Shown here piece after piece: positions 36,132-43,765 of a DNA stretch of 64,000 nucleotides; the stretch's first letter is position 1, and each line of letters starts with the position of its first letter. The stretch lies in assembly GCA_016711705.1 (NCBI GenBank), contig JADJSK010000007.1:62001-126000 (forward strand), read 5' to 3'. The stretch comes from Candidatus Brachybacter algidus. Its GTDB lineage: Bacteria; Bacteroidota; Bacteroidia; Chitinophagales; Saprospiraceae. The position numbers and the translations under genes were made by a program. Below the pieces are notes generated by a model. The model was not told the origin of the DNA, did not search any database, and worked only from the letters and a program-made list of their open reading frames with translations.

Positions 36132-37649
36132 ATGGCACATCAATATATCAAAGACCTCAGTGTACACGAAGGGAAGAAAGTCCAACTCAAAGGTTGGGCA
36201 TCAAATATCCGCTCAGGAAAAGGTATTTTCTTTATTCTGATGCGCGATGGTTCAGGCTATTGCCAGGCAGTAGTAAGTCAGGACGGCGTGAGTGCAGAAG
36301 CATTTGAAGAGGCATCCAGTCTAACTCAGGAAAGCTCTTTCTGGGTGGAAGGCAATGTCATTAAAGACGAAAAGCAAATAGGTGGTTACGAGATCCAGGT
36401 TACTGACATGGGCGTGTATAGTATTGCCTTAGAATATCCTATTTCCAACAAGGAACACGGAGTTACATTTCTTTCCAACAATCGCCACCTGTGGCTGAGA
36501 TCACGTCGTCAATGGGCCATCATGCGCATTCGAAACGAGATCATCATGGGAATACATGATTTCTTTCAGAAAGATGGATATGTCCAGATGGACGCACCAA
36601 TCTTTACCGGTAGTGCCGTAGAAGGAACGACGACTTTGTTTGAAACTGATTTTTTTGGCCAACCGGCATATTTGTCTCAGTCCGGCCAACTTTATGGTGA
36701 AGCTATGGCTATGGCTATGGGTAAAATCTACACTTTCGGTCCGACTTTCCGTGCTGAGAAATCTGATACTCCACGGCACCTTTCTGAGTTTTGGATGATA
36801 GAGCCGGAAATCGCTTTTGCTGATCTGGATATGAACATGGAAGTCATCGAAGCATTTATCAAAAGTGTCGTAAGCAGGATCATTGAAAAATGTCCGGAAG
36901 AACTTGCCATTCTTGAAAGAGATGTTGACAGATTGAAAAACGTACTTCAACCATTCCCAAGAGTCACGCACAATGATGCTGCCAAGATCCTTCGTGGCGA
37001 ACTGGAAGTCAATGGCAAAAATGCCTTGAAAGTTCAGGAAGAAGACCTTAAGAATGCTCATGAGCAACTTGCAGTAGTGCAGGCTGAAATCGCAGAGCGG
37101 GAAGAAAAAATTAAAACTGCCAGCAAGGGCGAACGTAAGTTTAACGAAGGAAAGATCATCCAGCTGCGCAAAGATGTAGAAATACTTACTGAAAAAACTA
37201 GAAACATCCCGGGTTGGATCGAATCTGCCCGCAATTTCAGTGATGACGAGGACTTTGGAAACAGTGATGAGACGGTATTGACCAGAGTATTTGATGCTCC
37301 TGTGATGGTCTATAACTGGCCCGCAAAGATCAAATCTTTCTACATGAAAGAAGTGGATGGTAATCCTGATCTTGTAAAAGGTGTCGACTTACTCGCACCG
37401 GACGGATATGGGGAGATCATCGGTGGTTCAGAAAGAGAGACAGACATCAATGTGCTGTTAAGAAAGATCGCTGAACACGAATTACCACTTGAAGCATTTG
37501 AGTGGTATCTCGATCTTCGCAGATTTGGTTCTGTTCCTCATGCCGGTTTCGGCTTAGGATTAGAAAGAGTGGTAAGATGGGTTTGTGGTCTAGATCACAT
37601 GCGCGAGACAATACCCTTCCCGAGAAGATATGGTAGGTTATTTCCGTAG
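36132..37649 (+). CDS. asnS: Asparagine--tRNA ligase
   Basis: From ATG 36132 the protein is 505 aa. It has an OB-fold anticodon-binding domain (LKGWASNIRSGKGIFFILMRDGSGYCQAVV), class II motif 2 (FRAEKSDTPRHLSEFWMIEPE) and motif 3 (GFGLGLERVVRWVCG). Between them, residues ~300-370 are a charged coiled-coil-like insert (LKNAHEQLAVVQAEIAEREE...) that is longer than in E. coli AsnRS (466 aa). It charges tRNA-Asn in the cytoplasm. Single gene with its own promoter box. Confidence 0.97.
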   Translation: MAHQYIKDLSVHEGKKVQLKGWASNIRSGKGIFFILMRDGSGYCQAVVSQDGVSAEAFEEASSLTQESSFWVEGNVIKDEKQIGGYEIQVTDMGVYSIALEYPISNKEHGVTFLSNNRHLWLRSRRQWAIMRIRNEIIMGIHDFFQKDGYVQMDAPIFTGSAVEGTTTLFETDFFGQPAYLSQSGQLYGEAMAMAMGKIYTFGPTFRAEKSDTPRHLSEFWMIEPEIAFADLDMNMEVIEAFIKSVVSRIIEKCPEELAILERDVDRLKNVLQPFPRVTHNDAAKILRGELEVNGKNALKVQEEDLKNAHEQLAVVQAEIAEREEKIKTASKGERKFNEGKIIQLRKDVEILTEKTRNIPGWIESARNFSDDEDFGNSDETVLTRVFDAPVMVYNWPAKIKSFYMKEVDGNPDLVKGVDLLAPDGYGEIIGGSERETDINVLLRKIAEHELPLEAFEWYLDLRRFGSVPHAGFGLGLERVVRWVCGLDHMRETIPFPRRYGRLFP

Positions 37650-38121
37650 GAGAAAGTTAGAAGTTAGAAGTCAGAAATTAGAAGTCAGAAATTAGAAGTC
37701 AGAAATTAGAAGTTAGTTGATATATAGCGCTTGGCTTCCAATATCAAAGACGTAACTCGAGAAATATGGAACGCAGATGACGCAGATATTCATGATCAAT
37801 TATGGCATATAATTTTGGTGAGCGAATTCCCCTTTGTAGGGCAGAGTCATTCACTTCTATTTTATCGTTATGTGTATAATGTTAAATATCAATGTTTTAA
37901 AAAGAAGATGAAAAAAAGTCGCAACTTCCCCTCTGGCCAGAGGGGTGGCGGCAGCCGGGGTGTCAATTCTTGCAATGCTTCTGTTGTTTTAAGAAACAAT
38001 TAGAACTTAATCTAAAATAATTTAGATATATAGAATAAATTAGAAAGCCAAAAAATTAACGACTACAGGAGTTTTGACACTCAATATCAAATTTCATCAC
38101 TTTTGAATTTCTGAACTTATT
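37650..38121. other. Intergenic: simple repeats and dispersed repeat A copy 2
   Basis: 37652-37718 is a tandem array of AGAAGTCAGAAATT-type units. The rest holds family A copy 2 (37829-38027). A 90-codon frame here is repeat-derived. Confidence 0.65.
37829..38027 (+). repeat. Dispersed repeat family A, copy 2
   Basis: About 200 bp: a TCATTCACTTCTATTT left region, AAGAAGATGAAAAAAAGTCG, the core CAACTTCCCCTCTGGC, then GGTGGCGGCAGCCGGGGTGTC and an AT-rich end. Matches copies at 3379 (reverse), 41945 (reverse) and 51713. Confidence 0.75.
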
Positions 38122-38850
38122 ATGAAAATTAAAAACTATTTTTTGCTTTTAATTATATTTTTGGCAAAGACATCTATTTTTTGTCAAGGCGAAAACCAAT
38201 TTACATTATGTCATATTGATGCTCGTTTTTATAAGTTTAATAGGAATATAACAGTTGGATTAAAAGAAAGGGAATTAAAAAACTATTCTACTTCTTATAA
38301 TCTTAGGTTTAAAAAGGCTTTTGAAGCTGTTTTGAATGAAAATGATTATCAGAATATTAAAAATATTTCAGATAACAATTATTCGGATCTAAGCAAGTTG
38401 GATAGCATCTCAGACTTTCTTTATATAGCATATACAAATTATATCCAAACTCATAAATATAGTGAAAAGAGGGCGGAAAGAATAAAACCTACCCCTCAAT
38501 ATATTCTGGATCTACTTAAACATTTTGGCGATAAATACGATATTGATCACTTAGGCATTATTAAAGCAGAAGGATTTGTCAAAGAAAAACCTGATATGAC
38601 AGGAGAATTTGATGTGAATGCTAAAGGTTACATTTATTTTAAAGGTTACGATTTAGACGTGGAAACTGGCAGAATATTATTTGTATTTTGGGAGGCTCAC
38701 CCACGGCAATCATCTGTAAGTATGTCGAATAATCCTCAACAAAAACTTGATGTACTAACGGATAGAATAATTGAAACAATGACCCGAAAATATATGTTTG
38801 AATTTTCAAAATTATGGGAAAAGAGGAAAACTCCACAATGGAAAACGTGA
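38122..38850 (+). CDS. Exported protein of unknown function
   Basis: A 242-aa protein with a signal peptide (NYFLLLIIFLAKTSIFCQG). The mature part is helical and charged (AFEAVLNENDYQNIKNISDNNYSDLSKLDSIS) with a beta-rich region around GEFDVNAKGYIYFKGYDLDVETGRILFVFWEAHP. I do not recognise the family. It is flanked by the repeat-A copy upstream and an IS982-family element downstream, so it sits in a variable part of the chromosome. Its base composition is noticeably A/T-richer than the housekeeping genes nearby, which would fit acquisition but does not prove it. Confidence 0.65.
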   Translation: MKIKNYFLLLIIFLAKTSIFCQGENQFTLCHIDARFYKFNRNITVGLKERELKNYSTSYNLRFKKAFEAVLNENDYQNIKNISDNNYSDLSKLDSISDFLYIAYTNYIQTHKYSEKRAERIKPTPQYILDLLKHFGDKYDIDHLGIIKAEGFVKEKPDMTGEFDVNAKGYIYFKGYDLDVETGRILFVFWEAHPRQSSVSMSNNPQQKLDVLTDRIIETMTRKYMFEFSKLWEKRKTPQWKT

Positions 38851-39100
38851 AAAATAGCATGAAAGTCATGTCTATCCTACTTGCTTTAATTTTATTATAA
38901 ATATTTACAAACTTTATCAATAATCTCTCCGCAATCAATCTAATTAAGTTACTCAATTGACTTCCCGCCTAACTATAAACTTATCATTTATAATTTAACG
39001 TGAATAATGGATAAGAAAAAAGGCTAAATATTATAAAAATAGGAGAATATTTAATATATTAGTGTCTGACAAACAACAATATAAATCAAATAATTCTCCT

Positions 39101-39571
39101 ATGGATAAGCACAAAGTTATAGAAATTTTCATTACTGTTGACGATTTTTGCAAAGGATTTGATGAAATTGAGTGCAAAAGGGCTATTTCAACTGGAAATA
39201 AGAAATTCAGAAATAGAAAATCATCATTGTGTCTATCAGAAAAGATGACGATTTACATTTGCTTTCATTTGAGTTCTTATACCAATTTTAAAAGATACTA
39301 TAATGAATTGGTTTTAGTTCATTGGAGAGATCTGTTTCCTGGATTGGTTACATATGAGCGATTTAATCAGACACAAAACCGACTTTTTGTTCCATTGTTG
39401 ATGTTTTTGAAAAACAGATGTTTGGGAGCATGCACCGGAATTAGCTTTATTGACTCAACAACCTTAAATGTTTGTCACATAAAAAGAGAAAAGCAGAACA
39501 AGGTTTTCAAAGGTTTTGCGACTAAATCTAAAAGCACAATGGGCTGGTTTTTGGGTTTAAACTTCACCTGA
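39101..39571 (+). CDS. IS982-family transposase, N-terminal part (frameshifted)
   Basis: From ATG 39101 (MDKHKVIEIFITVDDFCK, the usual IS982 start) the frame runs 156 residues and includes the first catalytic aspartate in GISFIDSTTLNVCH. It ends FLGLNFT-stop. Inserting one T in the run 39548-39552 gives GWFFGFKLHLIINDKGELLNFYL and joins it to the second frame in a ~303-aa protein of normal IS982 length. The upstream extension to 39062 has no support. Confidence 0.85.
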   Translation: MDKHKVIEIFITVDDFCKGFDEIECKRAISTGNKKFRNRKSSLCLSEKMTIYICFHLSSYTNFKRYYNELVLVHWRDLFPGLVTYERFNQTQNRLFVPLLMFLKNRCLGACTGISFIDSTTLNVCHIKREKQNKVFKGFATKSKSTMGWFLGLNFT

Positions 39572-39591
39572 TCATTAATGACAAAGGTGAG

Positions 39592-40011
39592 TTGTTGAAC
39601 TTCTACCTGTCCAAGGCAAATGTAGATGACAGGAATCAAGACATTCTCTCCGTAATGGTAAAAGAAGTTTTCGGAAAACTCTTCGGCGACAGAGGATATA
39701 TATCTGACAAACTAGCCCAATTCCTATGGAATGATGGTGTAGACTTGATCTTTAAAAGACGTAAAAACATGAAGTCTATGAACTTATCTGATAACGATAA
39801 GGTGCTGCTGAGAAAACGAGCACTAATAGAATGTGTCAATGACGAATTGAAAAACCAATGTAACATACAGCACACCAGACATAGAGCTCTGCAAGGATTT
39901 TTGAACAATGCGATTTCTGCTCTCTGTGCATATCATTTCTTTCCTAAAAAACCTAGCATTAAATTAAGCACAACCGAACTCTCTAAAGAGGTATATTTGA
40001 ATGTTGCTTAA
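39592..40011 (+). CDS. IS982-family transposase, C-terminal part (frameshifted)
   Basis: 139 residues containing the second aspartate (KLFGDRGYISDKLAQFLW) and the glutamate (RALIECVNDELKNQCNIQHTRHR) of the DDE triad, so all three catalytic residues survive across the two frames. The start codon is nominal; the real reading joins from the previous frame. If the missing base is a sequencing error the element may be active. Confidence 0.85.
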   Translation: MLNFYLSKANVDDRNQDILSVMVKEVFGKLFGDRGYISDKLAQFLWNDGVDLIFKRRKNMKSMNLSDNDKVLLRKRALIECVNDELKNQCNIQHTRHRALQGFLNNAISALCAYHFFPKKPSIKLSTTELSKEVYLNVA

Positions 40012-40042
40012 CCATTATTCACGTTAATTTACAATTCCAAAT

Positions 40043-40591
40043 ATGTCCTATTGCAACGCCATCCTCATCATGACAGGAGACAAAAAAAAACTCCACAAAG
40101 CCTATCACGATAAATTATATGGATTTCCGATACACAATGATGATGAATTATTCTGTCGGCTTGTGTTGGAAATTAATCAGGCGGGCCTAAGTTGGGAGAC
40201 GATCCTAAAAAAAGAATCAACTTTCAGAGCAGCATATGACAATTTTTCAATTAACATAGTAGCTAAATATACCGAAGATGATAGAGCGCGACTCTTAAGT
40301 GATGCCGGCATCATTAGAAATCGTCTGAAGGTAAATGCTGCTATTGAAAACGCAAAATCAATCCTGGAGATCCAAAAATCTCATGGTTCATTCGAAGCCT
40401 GGTTGGATCATCATCACCCTTTGACAAAAGAAGAGTGGGTTAAAATTTTCAAAAAAACATTCAAATTTACCGGAGGTGAGATTGTCAACGAATTTTTGAT
40501 GAGCACGGGATATTTACCCGGTGCCCATGCACATAATTGTATGGTATATCAGGAAGTAGTAAATTCAAATCCTAAATTTCTGGAGATATAA
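40043..40591 (+). CDS. tag: DNA-3-methyladenine glycosylase I
   Basis: A 182-aa Tag-family glycosylase: YHDKLYGFPIHNDDELFCRLVLEINQAGLSWETILKK is the family core, with the near-N-terminal Cys4 and the late HAHNCMVY as likely zinc ligands. It removes 3-methyladenine from alkylated DNA. It begins only 15 bp after the end of the IS982 element, so the IS has probably replaced or displaced its native promoter. It converges with the serpin gene; the hairpin after it is oriented for the serpin transcript. Confidence 0.93.
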   Translation: MSYCNAILIMTGDKKKLHKAYHDKLYGFPIHNDDELFCRLVLEINQAGLSWETILKKESTFRAAYDNFSINIVAKYTEDDRARLLSDAGIIRNRLKVNAAIENAKSILEIQKSHGSFEAWLDHHHPLTKEEWVKIFKKTFKFTGGEIVNEFLMSTGYLPGAHAHNCMVYQEVVNSNPKFLEI

Positions 40592-40595
40592 AAAA

Positions 40596-40620
40596 GGCCA
40601 TGATGCTGTGCATCATGACC
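40596..40620 (-). terminator. Rho-independent terminator of the serpin gene
   Basis: An 11-bp stem (GGCCATGATGC with GCATCATGACC; the single mismatch is a G-U pair on the minus strand) and a 3-nt loop, followed on the minus strand by a U-tract (A run 40590-40595). Confidence 0.8.
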
Positions 40621-40649
40621 AAATAATATGAGTTCTTTTCCAAAATTAT

Positions 40650-41846
40650 TTACGGCTTTTCTACTTTACCCATGAATAAATAGGCTCCTGTGGCTTTTTC
40701 ATAAACTAACATTACGAATGGCCTGTCAAAACCAACATATTCAGGAAGGGAAGTTACTCCTACTCCAATAGTAGTGACCGCAGCACCCTCCATACCGGAT
40801 TCATCCATCTTCATAAAGACATCATGAAGCGCTCTTGTCAGTATTATTTGGTTGGTGGCAGTACCCATCTTTGTGAAGTCCGCTTGTTCTCCGAAGGCTG
40901 TTTTGATATTCATATCCTGAAGAATATTTTTAAGGTCATATTTCATCAATAATTCCATTTTGGGAAGTCCGATCATCAAGTCTCTTTTCACTGCATTTTC
41001 TGTCATTTTAGTAACACCTGCAGTACTCATTTGACTTATGTAATCAATCACTCCAAGCTGCTCAGGTAAGATGAAAACAGCTTCCAATTTGCCTCCAGCC
41101 ATCGGCATGACAATCGTTTTCTCTGCATCAGATTTGAAATAAGCAATATCCGCTCTTTGGTTCATCAATTGCATTGGATGAACTGCATTTTTCGAATCTT
41201 TAAATTCTGCAGCATATGTTGCCCTATCATCGAATGGTTGATCCCATGTGGCCTTCATGTATAACGCATTTATCAAAAACATAAATTCATCATCCTGGAT
41301 ATTATCAAGGACTTTAGGTATTCTGCCATTGGTCTTTTCTGAGACCCAGCTATTAATTTCTTTAAGGCTATTGTCCACCTCTTTAAAATTAAGTTGCTGC
41401 AATTTTGATTGGTAAGATTCTGTTAGAACACCCTTGTAATTATCGTTCATTTGGAATTTTGATGCATCAAAGAATACACCATTAGATATTCCAATTTTAT
41501 AATTTTTACTTTCTCCAATTATATTGGAAGTGATCGCTTTTAAATTGGCATTTACATCCTTGAGTTGTTCGGATGGTGCTCCAAGTACCTTCATAAGTTC
41601 ATCCAAAGTCACCCCAGAAGCACCATTTGCAGACATTCCTATCGCATATTGTATGCTTAATGGGGAGATGATAACGTTTTTATCTGCATCCTCAGTTAGA
41701 ACCGATTGTTTAAATAATTCAATAGCGCCGGATTGCAAATCACCTGTCAACTTGCTATTCACGATCAAAGGTGTTTTGATGTTATCGACATTCCTGTCGC
41801 ATGACACCAAAAGAATTGCGAACAGTAAAAAAAGTAAATTTCTCAT
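40650..41846 (-). CDS. Serpin-family protease inhibitor, lipoprotein
   Basis: A 398-aa serpin with a lipoprotein signal peptide (LLFAILLVSCDRN). Serpin blocks: NVIISPLSIQYAIGMSANGASGVTLDELMKVL, FLINALYMKATWDQPFD (breach/shutter), FFMKMDESGMEGAAV-type hinge and FDRPFVMLVYEKATGAYLFMGKV at the end. Counting 17 residues from the hinge Glu, the predicted P1-P1' bond is Thr-Ser in GVGVTSLPEY; this assignment is by eye. It probably inhibits serine or cysteine proteases at the outer membrane. Single gene with its own terminator. Confidence 0.92.
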   Translation of the reverse strand: MRNLLFLLFAILLVSCDRNVDNIKTPLIVNSKLTGDLQSGAIELFKQSVLTEDADKNVIISPLSIQYAIGMSANGASGVTLDELMKVLGAPSEQLKDVNANLKAITSNIIGESKNYKIGISNGVFFDASKFQMNDNYKGVLTESYQSKLQQLNFKEVDNSLKEINSWVSEKTNGRIPKVLDNIQDDEFMFLINALYMKATWDQPFDDRATYAAEFKDSKNAVHPMQLMNQRADIAYFKSDAEKTIVMPMAGGKLEAVFILPEQLGVIDYISQMSTAGVTKMTENAVKRDLMIGLPKMELLMKYDLKNILQDMNIKTAFGEQADFTKMGTATNQIILTRALHDVFMKMDESGMEGAAVTTIGVGVTSLPEYVGFDRPFVMLVYEKATGAYLFMGKVEKP

Positions 41847-42354
41847 ATTTCTGTATTTATCCTATTAAAACGAAATAATTAGAAATGAAGTTGGAATAAG
41901 TCTAATTTATTTACCAATTGTTTTTTAAAAGCACGGTATTATTTCACCAATTGACACCCCGGCTTCGCCACCCCCGCCTATTCACGCGGGCAAGCATCTG
42001 CCAGAGGGGAAGTTGCGACTTTTTTCATCTTCTTTTGGAATCATTGATATTCAAAATTAAACATAAATATTAAATAGAAATGAATGTCGCTGCCCTCAAA
42101 AGGGGAAACATCAATGTTTTGTCATTGCTTTTAATATTAATTATCTTAGACTTTTTCCAATTTAGATAGTTGGATTCATTCACTGGACACAACAATCAAA
42201 GTTTAATTTTAATTTCTAATTTCTTCCTTCTAATTTCTAATTTCTTCCTTCTAATTTCTAACTTCTAACTTCTAATTTCTAATTTCTACCTTCTAATTTA
42301 GTAAAAGCAATCCTTTTAGGATTTTATATCAACCACGGAAACTTGGGTTAGAGA
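41847..42354. other. Intergenic: repeat A copy 3 and simple repeats
   Basis: Holds family A copy 3 (41945-42109, reverse) and TTCTAATTTCTTCC-type tandem units at ~42215-42298. No gene. Confidence 0.65.
41945..42109 (-). repeat. Dispersed repeat family A, copy 3 (reverse orientation)
   Basis: Reverse complement reads GTTTCCCCTTTTGAGG ... AGTCGCAACTTCCCCTCTGG ... CAGATGCTTGCCCGCGTGAA ... GGGGTGTCAATT. It includes the TGCTTGCCCGC segment that copy 4 also has and copy 2 lacks. Confidence 0.75.
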
Positions 42355-43101
42355 TTAAATCTTATTAACCTCATTCATGAATTCATTTCTTCTCCTTCTA
42401 GATAATGGTACCTGCGAATTATCTGACATGATAATAATTCCTTCATTTAAATATTTAGATATATGTTTTTTATTAATTAAATGCGATTTATGCACATCTA
42501 AAAATCCATACTTAGATAACAATTCTCTAAATACACCCAGGTTGTAAGAACTTAATAGGGAGGTATTATTTTTTAAATGAATTTTTGTGTATTTCTGCCA
42601 TCCTTCGCATCGAATGATGTTATATATTTCGATATAATCATAGTAATTAGAACCCGGTATTGGTACTTTAACATTCTGGTCAATGCTTTCCTCACTTCGC
42701 TGCAACAATTCTTCATATTGACGGATTTTTTGTTTATTTCCAATCTTCGACTTTGCTTTAAGAATCGCATTCAACAGGTCTTTTGATTTGATTGGCTTTA
42801 ACAGATAATCAATTGCATCCATCTTTAAAGCTTCTATGCCATACTCGCTATGACCTGTCACGAATATCACTTCAAAATCCACCGTTTCGAATCTTTTCAT
42901 CATTTCGAGCCCACTTTCATTGGGCATAGTGATGTCCAGAAATACAATATCAGGGTTAATTGCTTTGATCAGATTATATCCATCTTCCGCATTAGATGCC
43001 TGTCCGACTATCTTGACATCCTTGTCAAGTTTACCAACCTTGATTGAAATTACTTCTCTGAGATTGGCCTCATCATCAATTATTACTGCTTTGAATTCCA
43101 T
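42355..43101 (-). CDS. LytTR-family response regulator
   Basis: A 248-aa response regulator. REC domain (~1-115): acidic pocket VIIDDEANL, phospho-acceptor Asp in DIVFLDITMP, VIFVTGHSEY and YLLKPIK (conserved Thr and Lys). LytTR DNA-binding domain (~150-248): IIRCEGWQKYTKIHLKNNTSLLSSYNLGVF and VHKSHLINKKHI. It overlaps the kinase gene by 26 bp, so the pair is translationally coupled. LytTR regulators bind direct repeats at promoters; the target here is unknown. Confidence 0.94.
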   Translation of the reverse strand: MEFKAVIIDDEANLREVISIKVGKLDKDVKIVGQASNAEDGYNLIKAINPDIVFLDITMPNESGLEMMKRFETVDFEVIFVTGHSEYGIEALKMDAIDYLLKPIKSKDLLNAILKAKSKIGNKQKIRQYEELLQRSEESIDQNVKVPIPGSNYYDYIEIYNIIRCEGWQKYTKIHLKNNTSLLSSYNLGVFRELLSKYGFLDVHKSHLINKKHISKYLNEGIIIMSDNSQVPLSRRRRNEFMNEVNKI

Positions 43102-43732
43102 TGTTTCTATTTAGAAAAGTATTCATATCATGAAATGTAATGACGACTTGCGTTCCCGAATCTGGTACTCCCTCTGATAAGTCACTTGTTTCAATTTTTA
43201 CATTAAAATAATTTGTTTCATTCAGAGTATCTACCCTTTCTTTCACTATTTGTGTTCCACGTGATTTATGACTTTTTACCCGAGTTGATGACTTTATCCT
43301 GCCGATTCCATTGTCTTTAATAATAAAAGAAAGGACATCCCTTTCCAGCATTTTAATTGTTAATTCAAGTTTCCCTTTTCTTTCTGCCAAATTATTCAAT
43401 CCGTGATTAATGGCATTTTCGATGAATGGTTGAGTAAGCATAGGTGGAATGTTGAATTCAGGATTTACGTCTTTTCCGACATTAATTTCAAAATCAAATT
43501 TATTATTAAATCTGATCTGCTCTAATCCGATATATAAAGTTAATAATTTAATTTCATGACTTACAGGAATAAATTTATTATGGGAAGACTCTAGAATCAT
43601 CCGCATTAGTTGTGCAAAATCTGACAAATAATCATCCGCTTTATCAATGTTTTCAGTTTGAATATAATATTGGATCGAGCCAAGCGCATTAAATAGAAAA
43701 TGTGGATTCATTTGCGACTGCAAAGCTTCCAA
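43076..43732 (-). CDS. LytS/YpdA-type histidine kinase (C-terminal kinase module)
   Basis: A 218-aa fragment with the PF06580 phospho-acceptor motif MNPHFLFNALGS and a degenerate HATPase_c domain (FIENAINHGLNN, FIIKDNGIGRIKSS, GTQIVKERVDTLN). It has no sensor or membrane part of its own. The upstream propeller-sensor frame is in the same reading phase and ends at a TAA (43766-43768), eleven codons before this TTG start; reading through gives a natural coiled-coil linker (LRKKNIRQK, stop, NAIKAKISILELEALQSQ). The kinase was therefore probably one protein with the sensor. Confidence 0.85.
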   Translation of the reverse strand: MEALQSQMNPHFLFNALGSIQYYIQTENIDKADDYLSDFAQLMRMILESSHNKFIPVSHEIKLLTLYIGLEQIRFNNKFDFEINVGKDVNPEFNIPPMLTQPFIENAINHGLNNLAERKGKLELTIKMLERDVLSFIIKDNGIGRIKSSTRVKSHKSRGTQIVKERVDTLNETNYFNVKIETSDLSEGVPDSGTQVVITFHDMNTFLNRNNGIQSSNN

Positions 43733-43765
43733 TTCAAGAATGGAGATTTTAGCCTTGATTGCGTT

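Larger units (their letters stand above)
38995..40027 (+). mobile_element. IS982-family insertion sequence
   Basis: About 1,033 bp bounded by 21-bp terminal inverted repeats with one mismatch: TTAACGTGAATAATGGATAAG at 38995-39015 pairs with 40007-40027. A possible 8-bp target duplication flanks it (TTTATAAT at 38987-38994, TTTACAAT at 40028-40035, seven of eight match). The transposase frame inside is interrupted once. Confidence 0.85.

Noticed and set aside
36501..37067. 188-codon minus-strand frame opposite asnS
   Set aside because: Antisense shadow of a fully supported asnS frame; composition mirrors asnS codon use.
37731..38003. 90-codon plus-strand frame with SRNFPSGQRGGGSRGVNSC
   Set aside because: The frame is a translation of dispersed repeat A copy 2; similar frames arise from the other copies and no protein family matches.
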